This document shows, one piece after another, positions 20,021-29,485 of a stretch of 64,000 nucleotides of DNA. The position numbers were made by a program, and so were the translations under genes. Source of the stretch: JBAZOO01 sp041648735. Its GTDB lineage: Bacteria; Verrucomicrobiota; Lentisphaeria; Oligosphaerales; CAITYL01. The stretch's first letter is position 1. Each line of letters starts with the position of its first letter. Below the pieces are notes generated by a model. The model was given only the letters and a program-made list of their open reading frames with translations. It was not told the DNA's origin and did no database searches. The stretch covers positions 35,955 through 99,954 of the forward strand of contig JBAZOO010000011.1 of NCBI GenBank assembly GCA_041648735.1. Reading direction: 5' to 3'.

Positions 20021-22294
20021 TCAGCACGACACCGACACGTGGAACTCCCGGCCCGGGGAATATGGCAGGACGGGCCCGTCCCAGGCGGTGCCGTCCACCC
20101 ACACTTCCCGCCCGGCGCTTTCCTTGCCGCGGCCGGCTTGCCGATATTCGATCCGGTAGGTGGCGCCGCGGAAACGGCGGGTGATCGCGGCCTGCTTCCA
20201 GCCGGAGGGGAGGCAGGGGAGCAGCGTCAGCCCCGCCAAGGTCGGCTTCACTCCGAAAATGTGCTGCGTCACCGCCCGGACGATCCAGCCGGCGGTGCCG
20301 GTGAGCCAGCCCATCTCCGATTCCCCTTGGCGGTAGCCTGAAGCCGGGCCGTAATAGGCGTTGTTGACGACAAATGGCTCGCCGTGGATGAAGCCGCGTT
20401 CCGGGGTGAAGGGCAGGAGCTTCCGCAGCCGGCGCCAGGCGGCGTCGCCGCGGCCGGCCACGCAGTCGGCCACGACGGCGAAGGCGGCGGCGTGCTGGTA
20501 GAAGCCAGCGTTGACGTTGCAGCCGGGGCGGGTCGCGCTGAGGAAGCCGATCTCCGGGCGGTAGTGGTCGAAGCCGCGTTCCATGGTCAGCGTGCCCTGC
20601 TCCAGTTCGAGCCGCCGTTCCATGGCTTCCAGCAGGCGGCGCGCCTCCGCACCCTCGACCGCGCCGCTCAGGACGCCCCAGGCCTGGACGATCAGGTCAA
20701 TGCCTTCCGCGGAATCGGCGGCGTGCAGGGGCAGGCCGTCATCGGTGAAGCCGCGGAGGAAGACCCCGTGGCTGGCATCGAAGGCCTGGCGGCGGATGGC
20801 TTCCAGCAGGGTGGTGCGGCAACGCCGGGCCCAGGCGGCGTCCGCCTTTTGCCCCGCGCCTGCCGCCAGCTCGGCGAAGTCATGTAGCGCCACGCACAGG
20901 GCCTGGGAGAGCCAGACGCTTTCCCCCTGGCCGCGCCTTCCCGCCGCGTTCAGGAGGTCGTTCCAGTCGCCGCGGTGGATTTTCGAGAGCCCGTGCGCCC
21001 CCCGGTCCTTCCAAAGGTGGCGGAGCGCCCGCCGGAGGTGTTCATGGACCGGGGCGGCCGGCCCGTCGTGGAAGGGAACTTCTTCCCGCAGCAACTGCAA
21101 ATCGCCGGTTTCCATCACGATGGCGTGCGCGGCCAATGGCAGCCACACCGGCGAGTCGGCATACTCCTGTTCCACCACCCCGCCGCCGATCCAGGCCCGC
21201 GGGGCGTAGCCGCTGGCGTACTGGAACGACAGGACCTGCTTGAACTTCTTCCAGGCCGCGGCGGGGTCCTGGATGGCCAGCGCGGCATTGTCCTGGGCCA
21301 GGTCGCGGATGCCGTTGTAATAGACCCGGGCCCAGGAGGCGTTGAGGCGGAGCTGGTGTTGGAGGAAGCCGTTGAGGAAGGAATCCACCGCCTTTTCCGG
21401 AGTCTCCACCCGCCAGGCGCCGCAGCGCTGCACCGCCGCCAGGCGCGCCCGTTCCAATTCCGCCGGCACGTCCAAGGCCGCCGCCCGCCGCAGCTCTTCC
21501 TCGGTGGCGAACAACCCAGTCACCATCCCCAAATCCGCCTTTTCCCCCGGCGCCAGGGCCAGCTCCGTTTCCAGGGCCAGGATCGGGCGTTCATAATCGC
21601 ATAACGAGCCGGTGCAGCCGCCGTGCGCCACCAGCGCCTCCGGAGCCTGCACGCTGCCATACGGGCCGACAAACGCGGCGCGGCGGGTGTCGAAGTTCGA
21701 CGGCTGGCGGTCCATGAGCAGGAACGCGCCATGCACCGTGCCGTCGGTGAAATGCGCCAGATGCGAGCCGGTGCGGACGATGTCGGCCACCGTCGCGCCC
21801 CGGCATTCCGCCCGGGAACGGCCGGCCGTTCCCGCGGGAAAGCCGCCCCCGACCGCGCAATCCACGAAAGGGACCACCCGCAGGCGGCGGGCCTGCCTTC
21901 CCAGGTTTTCCACCGTCAGGTGCCACAGCTCGAAGGTCCCGGCTTCGGGCACGCCGATTTCCAGCCGGCTGCGGACTCCCGCATGTTCGCGCGTGACCGA
22001 CAGCTTGCCGATGGCGTGGAGGCAGGAAAAGGGCTCGTCCGTGGGCGGCAGCGGCAGGCCGAGGGCCGTCCAGCGTTCGCCGCTTTCCAGGTCAATGATC
22101 CAGAGGGCGCGTCCCGCGTGCAGGTCCAGCCGGTGGCCGCGGGGATCCTGCGAGAGGGCGTAGCCCTGCCCCGCCTGGGTGCAGGAGGCGATGAACGATT
22201 CATTCCACAGGAAGGTAGTCCAGGGGCGCGGCGAGCGCGGGTCAGTCTGGACAAAGCCGCTGCCGTCGTCGGTGAAGTGGCCGTACAGGTTCAT
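20021..22294 (-). CDS. GH94-like glycoside phosphorylase
   Basis: 757 residues with the two-part GH94 layout: an N-terminal beta-sandwich, then an (alpha/alpha)6 barrel. Catalytic-region signatures are visible: GIRDLAQDN at about 328-337, HRGDWNDLLN at about 440-449 containing the general acid Asp, GGVVEQEYADSPVW-like substrate loop, and the phosphate-binding GWLTGTAGW at about 662-670. GH94 enzymes cleave a beta-glucosidic bond with phosphate to give a sugar 1-phosphate, in the cytoplasm. It is shorter than cellobiose phosphorylase (about 810), so the acceptor is uncertain. It follows the decayed oxidoreductase. Confidence 0.82.
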   Translation of the reverse strand: MNLYGHFTDDGSGFVQTDPRSPRPWTTFLWNESFIASCTQAGQGYALSQDPRGHRLDLHAGRALWIIDLESGERWTALGLPLPPTDEPFSCLHAIGKLSVTREHAGVRSRLEIGVPEAGTFELWHLTVENLGRQARRLRVVPFVDCAVGGGFPAGTAGRSRAECRGATVADIVRTGSHLAHFTDGTVHGAFLLMDRQPSNFDTRRAAFVGPYGSVQAPEALVAHGGCTGSLCDYERPILALETELALAPGEKADLGMVTGLFATEEELRRAAALDVPAELERARLAAVQRCGAWRVETPEKAVDSFLNGFLQHQLRLNASWARVYYNGIRDLAQDNAALAIQDPAAAWKKFKQVLSFQYASGYAPRAWIGGGVVEQEYADSPVWLPLAAHAIVMETGDLQLLREEVPFHDGPAAPVHEHLRRALRHLWKDRGAHGLSKIHRGDWNDLLNAAGRRGQGESVWLSQALCVALHDFAELAAGAGQKADAAWARRCRTTLLEAIRRQAFDASHGVFLRGFTDDGLPLHAADSAEGIDLIVQAWGVLSGAVEGAEARRLLEAMERRLELEQGTLTMERGFDHYRPEIGFLSATRPGCNVNAGFYQHAAAFAVVADCVAGRGDAAWRRLRKLLPFTPERGFIHGEPFVVNNAYYGPASGYRQGESEMGWLTGTAGWIVRAVTQHIFGVKPTLAGLTLLPCLPSGWKQAAITRRFRGATYRIEYRQAGRGKESAGREVWVDGTAWDGPVLPYSPGREFHVSVSC

Positions 22295-22300
22295 GGTGTC

Positions 22301-22790
22301 TCAGTGATGGTTTGTGGTTTGGAGGGCGGCCCGGATAATGGCGAAGATTTCCAGGGCGTGAATCCCGTGCGCCGCCGCCGTGGGATGGTTGGGTCCGCCC
22401 GGGTTCGGGGTGGCCGAAGTCAAAGCCGCACCCGGCGAGCGCGCCGAGGTCGCCGTCGCCGGTGCAGTCGATGAACACCCGGCCCTCGACCGCCTCGCGC
22501 CCGGATTTGGACTCGGTGATCACGTGGGTCAACCGCCGGTGCCGCAGGGATTCCCGGATTTCCCGCATCAGCCCGGGCTTGTTTTCATGGTCGAGAATCC
22601 AGCCCAGCAGGCCGGAGGTCCAAATCCCGCCCAGGCAGCCCTGCGCCTCAAGCAGCAATGTTTTCGCCCCATGCCGCGCCGCGCGGATGGCCGCGGCCAC
22701 GCCCGCCGGGCCGCCGCCGCAGACAACGACGTCTGCATCGCCCGTCACGGGCGTCCGGCGGGCGGGTTCATGGCAGGCGTCCCGGCTCAT
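22301..22790 (-). pseudogene. FAD-dependent oxidoreductase, internally deleted, fused to the tail of another gene
   Basis: The start is good: ATG at 22790 overlaps the upstream stop (ATGA) and the N-terminus holds a perfect dinucleotide fold (DVVVCGGGPAGVAAAIRAAR, then GGIWTSGLLGWILDH). After GLMREIRESLRHR the sequence jumps to the later ESKSGREAVEGRVFIDCTGDGDL block, losing about 60 residues and then everything after HPEPGR. In the other minus frame, 22301-22390 reads NHPTAAAHGIHALEIF up to a stop, which resembles the C-terminal helix of a Gfo/Idh-type or related gene. So two genes have collapsed into one scar. A normal family member has 400-600 residues. Confidence 0.7.
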
Positions 22791-25546
22791 GGGTTTCCCC
22801 CCTTTTGAAGGGCGCGGAACTTGCCGGTGCTCAGCTTCTCGTTGTCCAGCAGGAGGGGCCGCGGCGGCACCGGTTCCTGCCCTTCCGCCAGCGGCTGTAT
22901 CTTGATCAGCCGCATCGAGGCGGGAAGCATCTGGAAGGAAAATGCCGGCGTGGCCGGCGCCTTGAATTTTTCCGACTTGACGGAATACGGCAGCTCCACG
23001 GGCGCCCCCGGCGGGATGTAGCCAATGTGGCGCATCGAATCCAACTGCCACTGCGTCACCGTGTAGCCCGCCCATTGCTCGCCGGCGAGATTGATGGACA
23101 CGTCGCGGATCGGGGAATTCTCCGGCGCGTCATACCAGACAAGGATGGCGATCCCCTTTCCGTCGCGGAACGCCATGGCCTGGACGCGGTCGTTTTCGCC
23201 GGCCACGGCGAGGCGGTCGTTCTGTTCCGGCAACTGCGCCCAGAGCCAATGGCCCCAATAGGAAGGCTTGAGGTAGCCGTCGCCGGTGATCATGCCCCAT
23301 TTCCAGCCCGGGTTGGGATAGTCGCGGAAGCAGAAGAACCCCCCGATGTCGAGGCCGGCTTCGGCCATGGCCTTGATGTTGGAGGCGTTGTAGGTGGCGG
23401 CGCTGGTCGTCGCCCGGTGATACACCTGACCGCTGCTGACCACGCCCCATTCGTCCACCGCGATCTTCACGCGCTGAAGGCCGCGCTGGTCGAGTTCCGC
23501 CCGCAGGTCCTTGATTTCCGCGGCCTGGCGCCCGGAGGTGGAGTTGTATTGATGGAAGCTGAAGATGTCGAGGTTCTTGGGGTTCTTCCCAATCTCATCG
23601 AGGAATGCCTGGTAGATGCCGGACTTGGCGTTGCCGAACTCCATGCCGGCCATCTTCAGCTTCGGCTCGAAGTCCTTCACCGCCTGGGCGGCCACGCGCC
23701 AGATCATGATCGAGGTAGCCGGGGGCGCCTTGAGCGGTGAAAACTCCGGCTCGTTGTAGCTGGTGAAATAGTTGACGCTCAGCTTGTTGTCCTTGAGGGC
23801 CTGGAGGAACGCGGTGACGGTCTCCCGCCATTCCCTTTGGAACTTTTCGCTGCTCGCCCATTGGGCGGCCGGAATGGGTTTGTTTTTTTTATCCAGGCGA
23901 ATGACCCCCGGCGGATTGGCCAGGTCAATGATCGGCTCGGCACCGGCGTCGCGCATGGCTCTGACCACGGCCAGCGATTCGCTGAAATCATAGGCCAGCT
24001 TGCCGTCCGCGCCCCGCGTCACCTTGGCCAGGGAAAGCACGTGGCACTTGCGGTAGAACCGCGGGCGCAGGGGCTTGACCAATTCCGGAATCAGGAAATC
24101 GCCGCCGGTTTCGACACCGCCCTCGCTGAGGTCCCGCCACACCGGCTCGACCGGCGGCAGGACTTTCTGGGGATCGACGGCCAGCCGGACCGGATCGGCA
24201 ATGCCGCCGCGCAGCAGCACCGTCCGGCCCGGTGGCGAGGCCGGCCCGGGCCCGGCGGCGCCCTTCCCGGCACCAACGGCCTGATTGCCCTGCGGATTGA
24301 AGCCGAGATCAATGTCGTCGCTGGCGGGGCTGAACTCCTCGCCGGCCGGCGCCAGGATGACCTTGTAGAGATGAAAGAGGTAAGCGTCGTCGGGGAAGGA
24401 GCGGCGCTTCGTGACGGTGAAGCGCAGCGAGTGTTCGCCCGGTTTCAAGTCCGCCTTGGCGAACTTCACCCAGCACGGCATGCCCTTGAGCGAGCCTTCC
24501 AGCGCCTTGCCTTCCCGCGGGGGCGCGCCGTCGAAGCTCCAAGCCCAGGCCGAGAGGTGCGGCACGTCGCCGGTGCCGAAGACCAGCGCCCAGGCGTCAT
24601 ATTCCCCCGCCGTTGCCGGGGTGATGTCAAAGGCGAATTCCGCGAAATACGGGGCGCTCGGCTCGATGCTGCTTTCCGCGCGAAGGTCAACGGTCAGCCC
24701 GGCGGCGCCGCTCTTGGGCTGGCCCCAGGAAAGATTGGTCGCCTTGACCGCGGTGGAATCAACCAGGATGGCGGGCTTGCCGGACCATGGCTTGACGACC
24801 GGTTCCGCCAGCCTGCCGTTCTGGAGCGAGACCCTGAAGTTGTCCGCGCGCATCTTCGGATCGTTGGGCTGGGGGAAATTATCCATGATGCCGGCGGTCT
24901 TGATGTCGGGCTGGAAATCGCCGAGCGCATGCCCGTCGAGAACCTTGTGGCCGTTGAGCGTCACGGTGACGGCGTTGGCCGGCTTGTCGTAGAGAATCTC
25001 CGCATGGGTCGGCTTCTCCGGATCAAAGCCGTACTCCTCCGCCTTGACGCCTTTCAGCATGGTGGCGGTGGCATTGGCGTAAATCTGGACCTGGCCGGCT
25101 TTCGTGATCACCAGCCACAACTGTCCGGGCGTCTCCTTGCTCCAGAACAGGTCCTTCCCCTTGGAAAAGCCCATCCCCAGCCATTGCGCGCCGCCCGGCT
25201 GGAGATCCGCTTCCAGTTTGACTTGGAAATCCCCCTCGGGGGCGCAGTCCACCAAGGCGGCCATCTTGCCGCCATTGATGTTGCCGTTGCCGACGGCGCC
25301 GTCCGGCGAGATTTTGAACAGCGCGGCGTTGCCCCGGGTCACCCAGACGCGCGCGCCCTTTTCGGTCGTGCTTCCCGCGAGCGGGCTGTCCGCCGGGCGC
25401 TCGGGGCCGACGGTGAAGCTGTCCTCGACCACCGTCTCCCAGCCCGCGCCGCGCGCAATCCCCGGCAGCGCCAGCAAAAGCGCCGCCGCCAGCAAATTCC
25501 GAAACTGAAAGTTCAGCGTTTTCAAAAAAACACTCCTTTTCTTCAT
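22787..25546 (-). CDS. Secreted GH39-like glycoside hydrolase with an N-terminal carbohydrate-binding-like domain
   Basis: 919 residues with a signal peptide (LLAAALLLALPGIARG). Residues about 40-245 form a concanavalin/DUF1080-like beta-jelly roll repeated in the gene upstream. Residues about 255-400 form a second beta domain. The catalytic barrel from about 470 has FTSYNEP (acid/base Glu near 599) and VDEWGVVSSG (nucleophile Glu near 699), the Asn-Glu and Glu spacing of clan GH-A families such as GH39/GH30/GH5. HQYNSTSG and FFCFRDYPNPGW support GH39. It probably trims a plant or mucin polysaccharide outside the cytoplasm. The substrate cannot be inferred. Confidence 0.8.
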   Translation of the reverse strand: MKKRSVFLKTLNFQFRNLLAAALLLALPGIARGAGWETVVEDSFTVGPERPADSPLAGSTTEKGARVWVTRGNAALFKISPDGAVGNGNINGGKMAALVDCAPEGDFQVKLEADLQPGGAQWLGMGFSKGKDLFWSKETPGQLWLVITKAGQVQIYANATATMLKGVKAEEYGFDPEKPTHAEILYDKPANAVTVTLNGHKVLDGHALGDFQPDIKTAGIMDNFPQPNDPKMRADNFRVSLQNGRLAEPVVKPWSGKPAILVDSTAVKATNLSWGQPKSGAAGLTVDLRAESSIEPSAPYFAEFAFDITPATAGEYDAWALVFGTGDVPHLSAWAWSFDGAPPREGKALEGSLKGMPCWVKFAKADLKPGEHSLRFTVTKRRSFPDDAYLFHLYKVILAPAGEEFSPASDDIDLGFNPQGNQAVGAGKGAAGPGPASPPGRTVLLRGGIADPVRLAVDPQKVLPPVEPVWRDLSEGGVETGGDFLIPELVKPLRPRFYRKCHVLSLAKVTRGADGKLAYDFSESLAVVRAMRDAGAEPIIDLANPPGVIRLDKKNKPIPAAQWASSEKFQREWRETVTAFLQALKDNKLSVNYFTSYNEPEFSPLKAPPATSIMIWRVAAQAVKDFEPKLKMAGMEFGNAKSGIYQAFLDEIGKNPKNLDIFSFHQYNSTSGRQAAEIKDLRAELDQRGLQRVKIAVDEWGVVSSGQVYHRATTSAATYNASNIKAMAEAGLDIGGFFCFRDYPNPGWKWGMITGDGYLKPSYWGHWLWAQLPEQNDRLAVAGENDRVQAMAFRDGKGIAILVWYDAPENSPIRDVSINLAGEQWAGYTVTQWQLDSMRHIGYIPPGAPVELPYSVKSEKFKAPATPAFSFQMLPASMRLIKIQPLAEGQEPVPPRPLLLDNEKLSTGKFRALQKGGNP

Positions 25547-25548
25547 GT

Positions 25549-26316
25549 TTATTGCGCCGCCGCTCCCGTCCGGACCGACACCGTGAAATTGTCCAGCCGC
25601 ATCTTCGGATCGTTGGGCTGGGGGAAATTATCCATGATGCCGGCGGTCTTGATGTCGGGCTGGAAATCGCCGAGCGCGCGGGCATCCAGCACCTTCTGGC
25701 CGTTGAGCGTCACGGTGACGGCGTTGGCTGGGCGGTTGTAGAGAATCTCCGCATGGACGGGCTTCTCCGGATCAAAGCCGTACTCCTCCGCCTTGACGCC
25801 TTTCAGCATGGTGGCGGTGGCATTGGCGAAAATCTGCGCCTGCCCGCCCTTCGTGATCACCAGCCACAACTGTCCGGGCGTCTCCTTGCTCCAAAACAGG
25901 TCGTCGCCCTTCGAAAAGCCCATGCCGAGCCATTGGGCGGCGCCGGGCTGGATGTCCGCCTCGATCTTGATTTCCTGATACCCCGCGTCCGGCACGCAGT
26001 CGAGCAAGGCGACCATCTTGCCGCCGTTGATGTTGCCGTTGCCGACCTGCCCTTCGGGAGTGAGCACGAACAGGGCGGCATTGCCCTTCGTCCGCCAGAC
26101 ACGTTCCCCTTTCTCGGTCATGGAACCCGCGAGCGGGCTGCCGGCGGGGCGGTCGGCGCCGACGGTGAAGCTGTCCTCGATGGCCGTCTGCCACTCCCCG
26201 GCCCCGGCGCGGCCGGCCGCGGAAAAAGCCAGCAGCAGCGTCGCCAGCGTCCATCCCTTGAGGAGGGCGGTGCTGGCCTTGGCGGGAGCAAACGGGAAGA
26301 GGCGGCGGCTGTCCAT
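25549..26316 (-). CDS. Secreted protein: free-standing copy of the N-terminal domain of the next glycosidase
   Basis: 255 residues with a signal peptide (ALLKGWTLATLLLAFSAAG). The mature part is nearly the same domain as residues 40-240 of the neighbouring hydrolase: EDSFTVGADRPAGSPLAGS, GNGNINGGKMVALLDC, QWLGMGFSKGDDLFWSKETP and FDPEKPVHAEILYNRPANA. The start at 26316 is set by GGAGAA before the ATG. The duplication is recent at DNA level in one stretch of about 80 bases. It has no catalytic part, so it may bind glycan and help the hydrolase, or be a paralogue left by unequal crossing over. Confidence 0.8.
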   Translation of the reverse strand: MDSRRLFPFAPAKASTALLKGWTLATLLLAFSAAGRAGAGEWQTAIEDSFTVGADRPAGSPLAGSMTEKGERVWRTKGNAALFVLTPEGQVGNGNINGGKMVALLDCVPDAGYQEIKIEADIQPGAAQWLGMGFSKGDDLFWSKETPGQLWLVITKGGQAQIFANATATMLKGVKAEEYGFDPEKPVHAEILYNRPANAVTVTLNGQKVLDARALGDFQPDIKTAGIMDNFPQPNDPKMRLDNFTVSVRTGAAAQ

Positions 26317-26344
26317 GGTGGGTTCTCCGGGCAACGGGGTTGGG

Positions 26345-27628
26345 TTATGGGGAATTGTCCGCCGGTGGCGGCAAGGTCTGGTGTTCGCTGCTGACGACCA
26401 AGTTCCGCTTGTCGGTCAGGCTGATGAACCAGGCGGTGGCGTCTTCCGGGAGGCTGGCGCTTGCCCGGCGGCGGGCGTCGTCAATCGTCGCCGGCAGGCT
26501 TTCCCACTTGCGCTCCTGCCATTTCCCCTCGTCGCGGGTGAAGTTCAGCGTGGCGGACACAATCGGGATTTCGGATTGATGCTCCACCCAGGCCGTGCCG
26601 CCTTCGACTCCCTGCCCCGTGATCTTCGCCAGCGGGGCGCCGCCCTTGACGATGCTGTCGGCAAAGGCCCGGATCTCCTCGGGCGCCGCCCCCGGCTTCT
26701 GGCCGTGGACCAGCCGCACATGGGTGGAGAGGGTGTGCGGGGAGTGCGCCGCCGCCCGGTAGGAGGACTGCACGGCCCGCAACGTGAAGGCGAAGTCGTT
26801 GGTGCCATCCAGCCAGAGCATCGGCAGCGTGGCGGCGGGGAGGTAGTGCAGCGGATCCCACAGCTCCCGCCAGGCATCCACCTTCGCCATTGGCTCCTTG
26901 ATGCCGACGAAGCGGGAGCCGTCGTGGTCGTCGCCGGAGATGTAGCCGCAGCCATAGACTGGGGCGGCGAACTTCAGGCGACAATCGAGGCCGGCGACGA
27001 TGCAGGTGACGACCCCGCCCCAGGAGATGCCGGTGATGCCGATCCGCTCGGCGTCCACTTCGGGGAGGGAGGCCAGCAGTGAGGTGGCCAGGATGGTGTC
27101 GGCGACGGCATGGTACATCCACTGGTCGGCGGGCGGCTGCTTGACCTGGTTGGTCGCCCCCATGAACGGCCCGCCGTCGGGGTGCCTTTGCCAGCCGGTC
27201 CCGGCCGCATTTTTCACCGGCACGCAACCGGTATGGTCAAAGGCGATTGCCGCGTAGCCGCGGGCGTTCCAGAGCTGCACCCACTCGGCATAGGCGGTGC
27301 CGCCGCCACCATGCACCAGCACGATCCCCGGCACCTTCCCCCCGGCGCCGGCCGGGGGCAGGCCCAGCCAGGCGAAGACGCGGGTCGGCTTGCCTTGGAA
27401 GGGCAGCCCCTCGAAGAAGATCGGCCGGCAGCCTTCGGCACGGTAGCCATCGGCAGGCCAGGTCCGCGGCGGCGGCCCGAGGCGGGCCAGGTTCCACGGC
27501 GGGTTCGCGGCCTTGCCGGGCGCGGGCTGGGGCTGGGAAAGGGATGTCGCCGCGGCGGGGGCGGCCCCGGCCGGCAGGGCGGCAAGGCCAAGCAGGGCCG
27601 TCAGGCAGCAGGCATGGAAGCGTTTCAT
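26345..27628 (-). CDS. Secreted alpha/beta-hydrolase (acetyl-xylan esterase/dienelactone hydrolase-like)
   Basis: About 427 residues with a signal peptide (FHACCLTALLGLAALPAG). The core is an alpha/beta hydrolase: oxyanion loop VLVHGGGGTAYAEW, nucleophile elbow GITGISWGG (Ser in G-x-S-x-G), acid loop LPMLWLDGTNDFAF, and a late histidine in RLVHGQKPG. A C-terminal beta extension runs to residue 427. Family members deacetylate xylan or hydrolyse dienelactones. The context suggests polysaccharide deacetylation at the envelope. The ATG 15 bases further left is a possible start and no Shine-Dalgarno decides between them. It lies between the pseudopilin and the binding-domain gene. Confidence 0.82.
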   Translation of the reverse strand: MKRFHACCLTALLGLAALPAGAAPAAATSLSQPQPAPGKAANPPWNLARLGPPPRTWPADGYRAEGCRPIFFEGLPFQGKPTRVFAWLGLPPAGAGGKVPGIVLVHGGGGTAYAEWVQLWNARGYAAIAFDHTGCVPVKNAAGTGWQRHPDGGPFMGATNQVKQPPADQWMYHAVADTILATSLLASLPEVDAERIGITGISWGGVVTCIVAGLDCRLKFAAPVYGCGYISGDDHDGSRFVGIKEPMAKVDAWRELWDPLHYLPAATLPMLWLDGTNDFAFTLRAVQSSYRAAAHSPHTLSTHVRLVHGQKPGAAPEEIRAFADSIVKGGAPLAKITGQGVEGGTAWVEHQSEIPIVSATLNFTRDEGKWQERKWESLPATIDDARRRASASLPEDATAWFISLTDKRNLVVSSEHQTLPPPADNSP

Positions 27629-27655
27629 GGCGATGGCGGTCATGCGGGTTGGGGA

Positions 27656-28420
27656 TCAGAGGTTGTCGGGCGGGGGGTAGTCGGCGTTGAGCCAGCGGTA
27701 GGCTTCGTTGACGACCACCAGGACGGGGATGGGTGGGGAGAGGTAGTGGGAGACATGGTTGTCGAGGAAGAGCACGTTGGTGTAGCGGGAGGAATGGCGG
27801 GGGTAGACGTGGGCCTGGTTGGTGCCATCCTTGAGCGTGTGGAACTCGGAAACCCGGGTGCGTTCACCCCGCCCATCGAAGAGGAACGCCTTCCCCTCGG
27901 GCCGGCTGAACTTGGTGATCGGATAGGCCGGATACTGGCAATAGGCGGAGCCGGCGCCGGTCAGCGTCCCGAGATAGGCATTGATCGAAAAGGAAGGGGC
28001 GCACAGCGTGGGGTTGGGCGCCCAGCCGCCGGGATTCTCCGGGCAGGTGAAGACGTTGCCCTGCTGCCCGGGCAGCTTCGGCATCGCCGCGAACTCGTAG
28101 ACCCGGAAGTCGCTGTAGGAATAGCCGAGATAGGGGGCGAGCTTGTTGGCCCAACTGTAGCGGTGCCCCTTGTTGGAGTCGCCGGCATAGTCGTCAATGG
28201 TGCTGTGGGCAAGGAGCCCGTCCCAGTCGCCCATGTAGAGGGCGTGGGCGATGCCAAGCTGGCGCAGGTTGCCGGCGCAGCCGATGCGCTTGGCGGCGTC
28301 CTTGGCCTTCCCGAGGGCGGGGAGGAGCAGGGCCGCCAGGATGGCGATGATGGCGATCACCACCAGCAGCTCGATCAGGGTGAAGCCACGGCGGCGGGAG
28401 ATGTCGAGTCGCGGTTCCAT
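27656..28420 (-). CDS. Type II secretion-like pseudopilin (prepilin N-methylation domain)
   Basis: 254 residues. The N-terminus is the classic prepilin peptidase target and helix: RRRGFTLIELLVVIAIIAIL, with cleavage after the Gly and the Glu at +5. The rest is a globular, cysteine-bearing C-terminal domain with LFLDNHVSHYLSPP, a pattern seen in the very large pseudopilin family of Lentisphaerota and Planctomycetes. No secretion ATPase or secretin is nearby. These proteins are often adjacent to sugar regulators and glycosidases and may attach or export them. The stop and the LacI start overlap by one base region, so they are co-translated. Confidence 0.9.
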   Translation of the reverse strand: MEPRLDISRRRGFTLIELLVVIAIIAILAALLLPALGKAKDAAKRIGCAGNLRQLGIAHALYMGDWDGLLAHSTIDDYAGDSNKGHRYSWANKLAPYLGYSYSDFRVYEFAAMPKLPGQQGNVFTCPENPGGWAPNPTLCAPSFSINAYLGTLTGAGSAYCQYPAYPITKFSRPEGKAFLFDGRGERTRVSEFHTLKDGTNQAHVYPRHSSRYTNVLFLDNHVSHYLSPPIPVLVVVNEAYRWLNADYPPPDNL

Positions 28421-29394
28421 CAGCCGGTGGCGCCCGGGGTTGGCGGCAGGACGGACTGCCGCTCGATCAACAAGTTGTCGACCAGGACCTCTTCCGGAGT
28501 GGCGTCGCTGGCGGCGAGCTTCCGCATGATCAGCGCCACGGCCTTTTCCGCCACGGTTTCCAACTGCTGGTCAATGGTGGTCATGGGGGGGGAGAGGAAC
28601 TTGGAGTAGACCTTGTTCTCCATCGAGATGAGGGAGAGGTCGCCGGGGATTTCCAGCTTCAGCGCCTTGAGGATGTTCCAAATCTCGATGACGGCGTCCT
28701 CCATGCCGATGAAGATCGCGGTCGGCTTCTGGGCCAGCAGTTGGTTGACCACCAGCAGCGGCGAATTGCTGCACAGGGAGCCGCAGAGCCTGGAGCCGAT
28801 CTCGATGCCGTGCTCCCGGTAGAATTGCTGGAAGCCGGCGACGCGCTGCATATTGCCCCAGTCCCGGCTGGCCACGATGATCCCCGCCTGGCGGTGCCCA
28901 TGCGCCAGCAGGTGCTCCGCCGCCAGCCGCCCGCTCTGTTCATGGTTGCTGGCCACGGTGGAGCAACTGTCCACCCCCGGATAGTTGACCACGAGCTTCG
29001 GGAGGTTTTCCAGCCGGCAGAGAAGCTCTTTCACCGCGTCGTTCCAGGGCAGCGCCAGGACGGCGTCGGCATGGCATTCCCGGAACTGGTCCAGGTTCGA
29101 CTTGGTGAAGATCTCGATGGCGACGTCATGGCCGGAGAGCCGCTCCACCAGGGCCGAGAGCATGGCGGGGATGTAGTGCTGGCGGGCGCCGTCATGCACG
29201 TCAATGAACAGCGCCACCGTCGTCTTGCGCGCCTTCAGCCTGGGGCGGAAGTTGTACTGGGCCGCCGCCCGCAGGACGGCCTGGCGCGTCTCCGGCGAAG
29301 TCCGCCCCCGGCTGTTCAGCACCCGGCTGACCGTCGCGTAGGAGACGCCGGTGATTTTCGCCAGGTCGTAGATGGATTTGGGGCGGCTTTTCAT
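28420..29394 (-). CDS. LacI-family transcriptional regulator
   Basis: 324 residues. The helix-turn-helix and hinge are clear (SIYDLAKITGVSYATVSRVLN, RGRTSPETRQAVLRAAAQ). The effector domain is a periplasmic-binding-protein-like fold with VVNYPGVDS, SGRLAAEHLLAHGHRQAGI and ISMENKVYSKFLSPPMTTI near the end. The ATG at 29394 is taken because it places the DNA-binding domain at residue 4 onwards. There is a longer open frame to 29427. It heads the minus-strand glycan operon and is probably its sugar-responsive regulator. Confidence 0.9.
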   Translation of the reverse strand: MKSRPKSIYDLAKITGVSYATVSRVLNSRGRTSPETRQAVLRAAAQYNFRPRLKARKTTVALFIDVHDGARQHYIPAMLSALVERLSGHDVAIEIFTKSNLDQFRECHADAVLALPWNDAVKELLCRLENLPKLVVNYPGVDSCSTVASNHEQSGRLAAEHLLAHGHRQAGIIVASRDWGNMQRVAGFQQFYREHGIEIGSRLCGSLCSNSPLLVVNQLLAQKPTAIFIGMEDAVIEIWNILKALKLEIPGDLSLISMENKVYSKFLSPPMTTIDQQLETVAEKAVALIMRKLAASDATPEEVLVDNLLIERQSVLPPTPGATG

Positions 29395-29485
29395 TTTCGG
29401 TCTTGGGGTTGAATCCACGGATTCCACGAATTTCCACGACTGGGTTTGGTGTCAATCCGGGCAATCCGTGGACAACAGAATTCAC

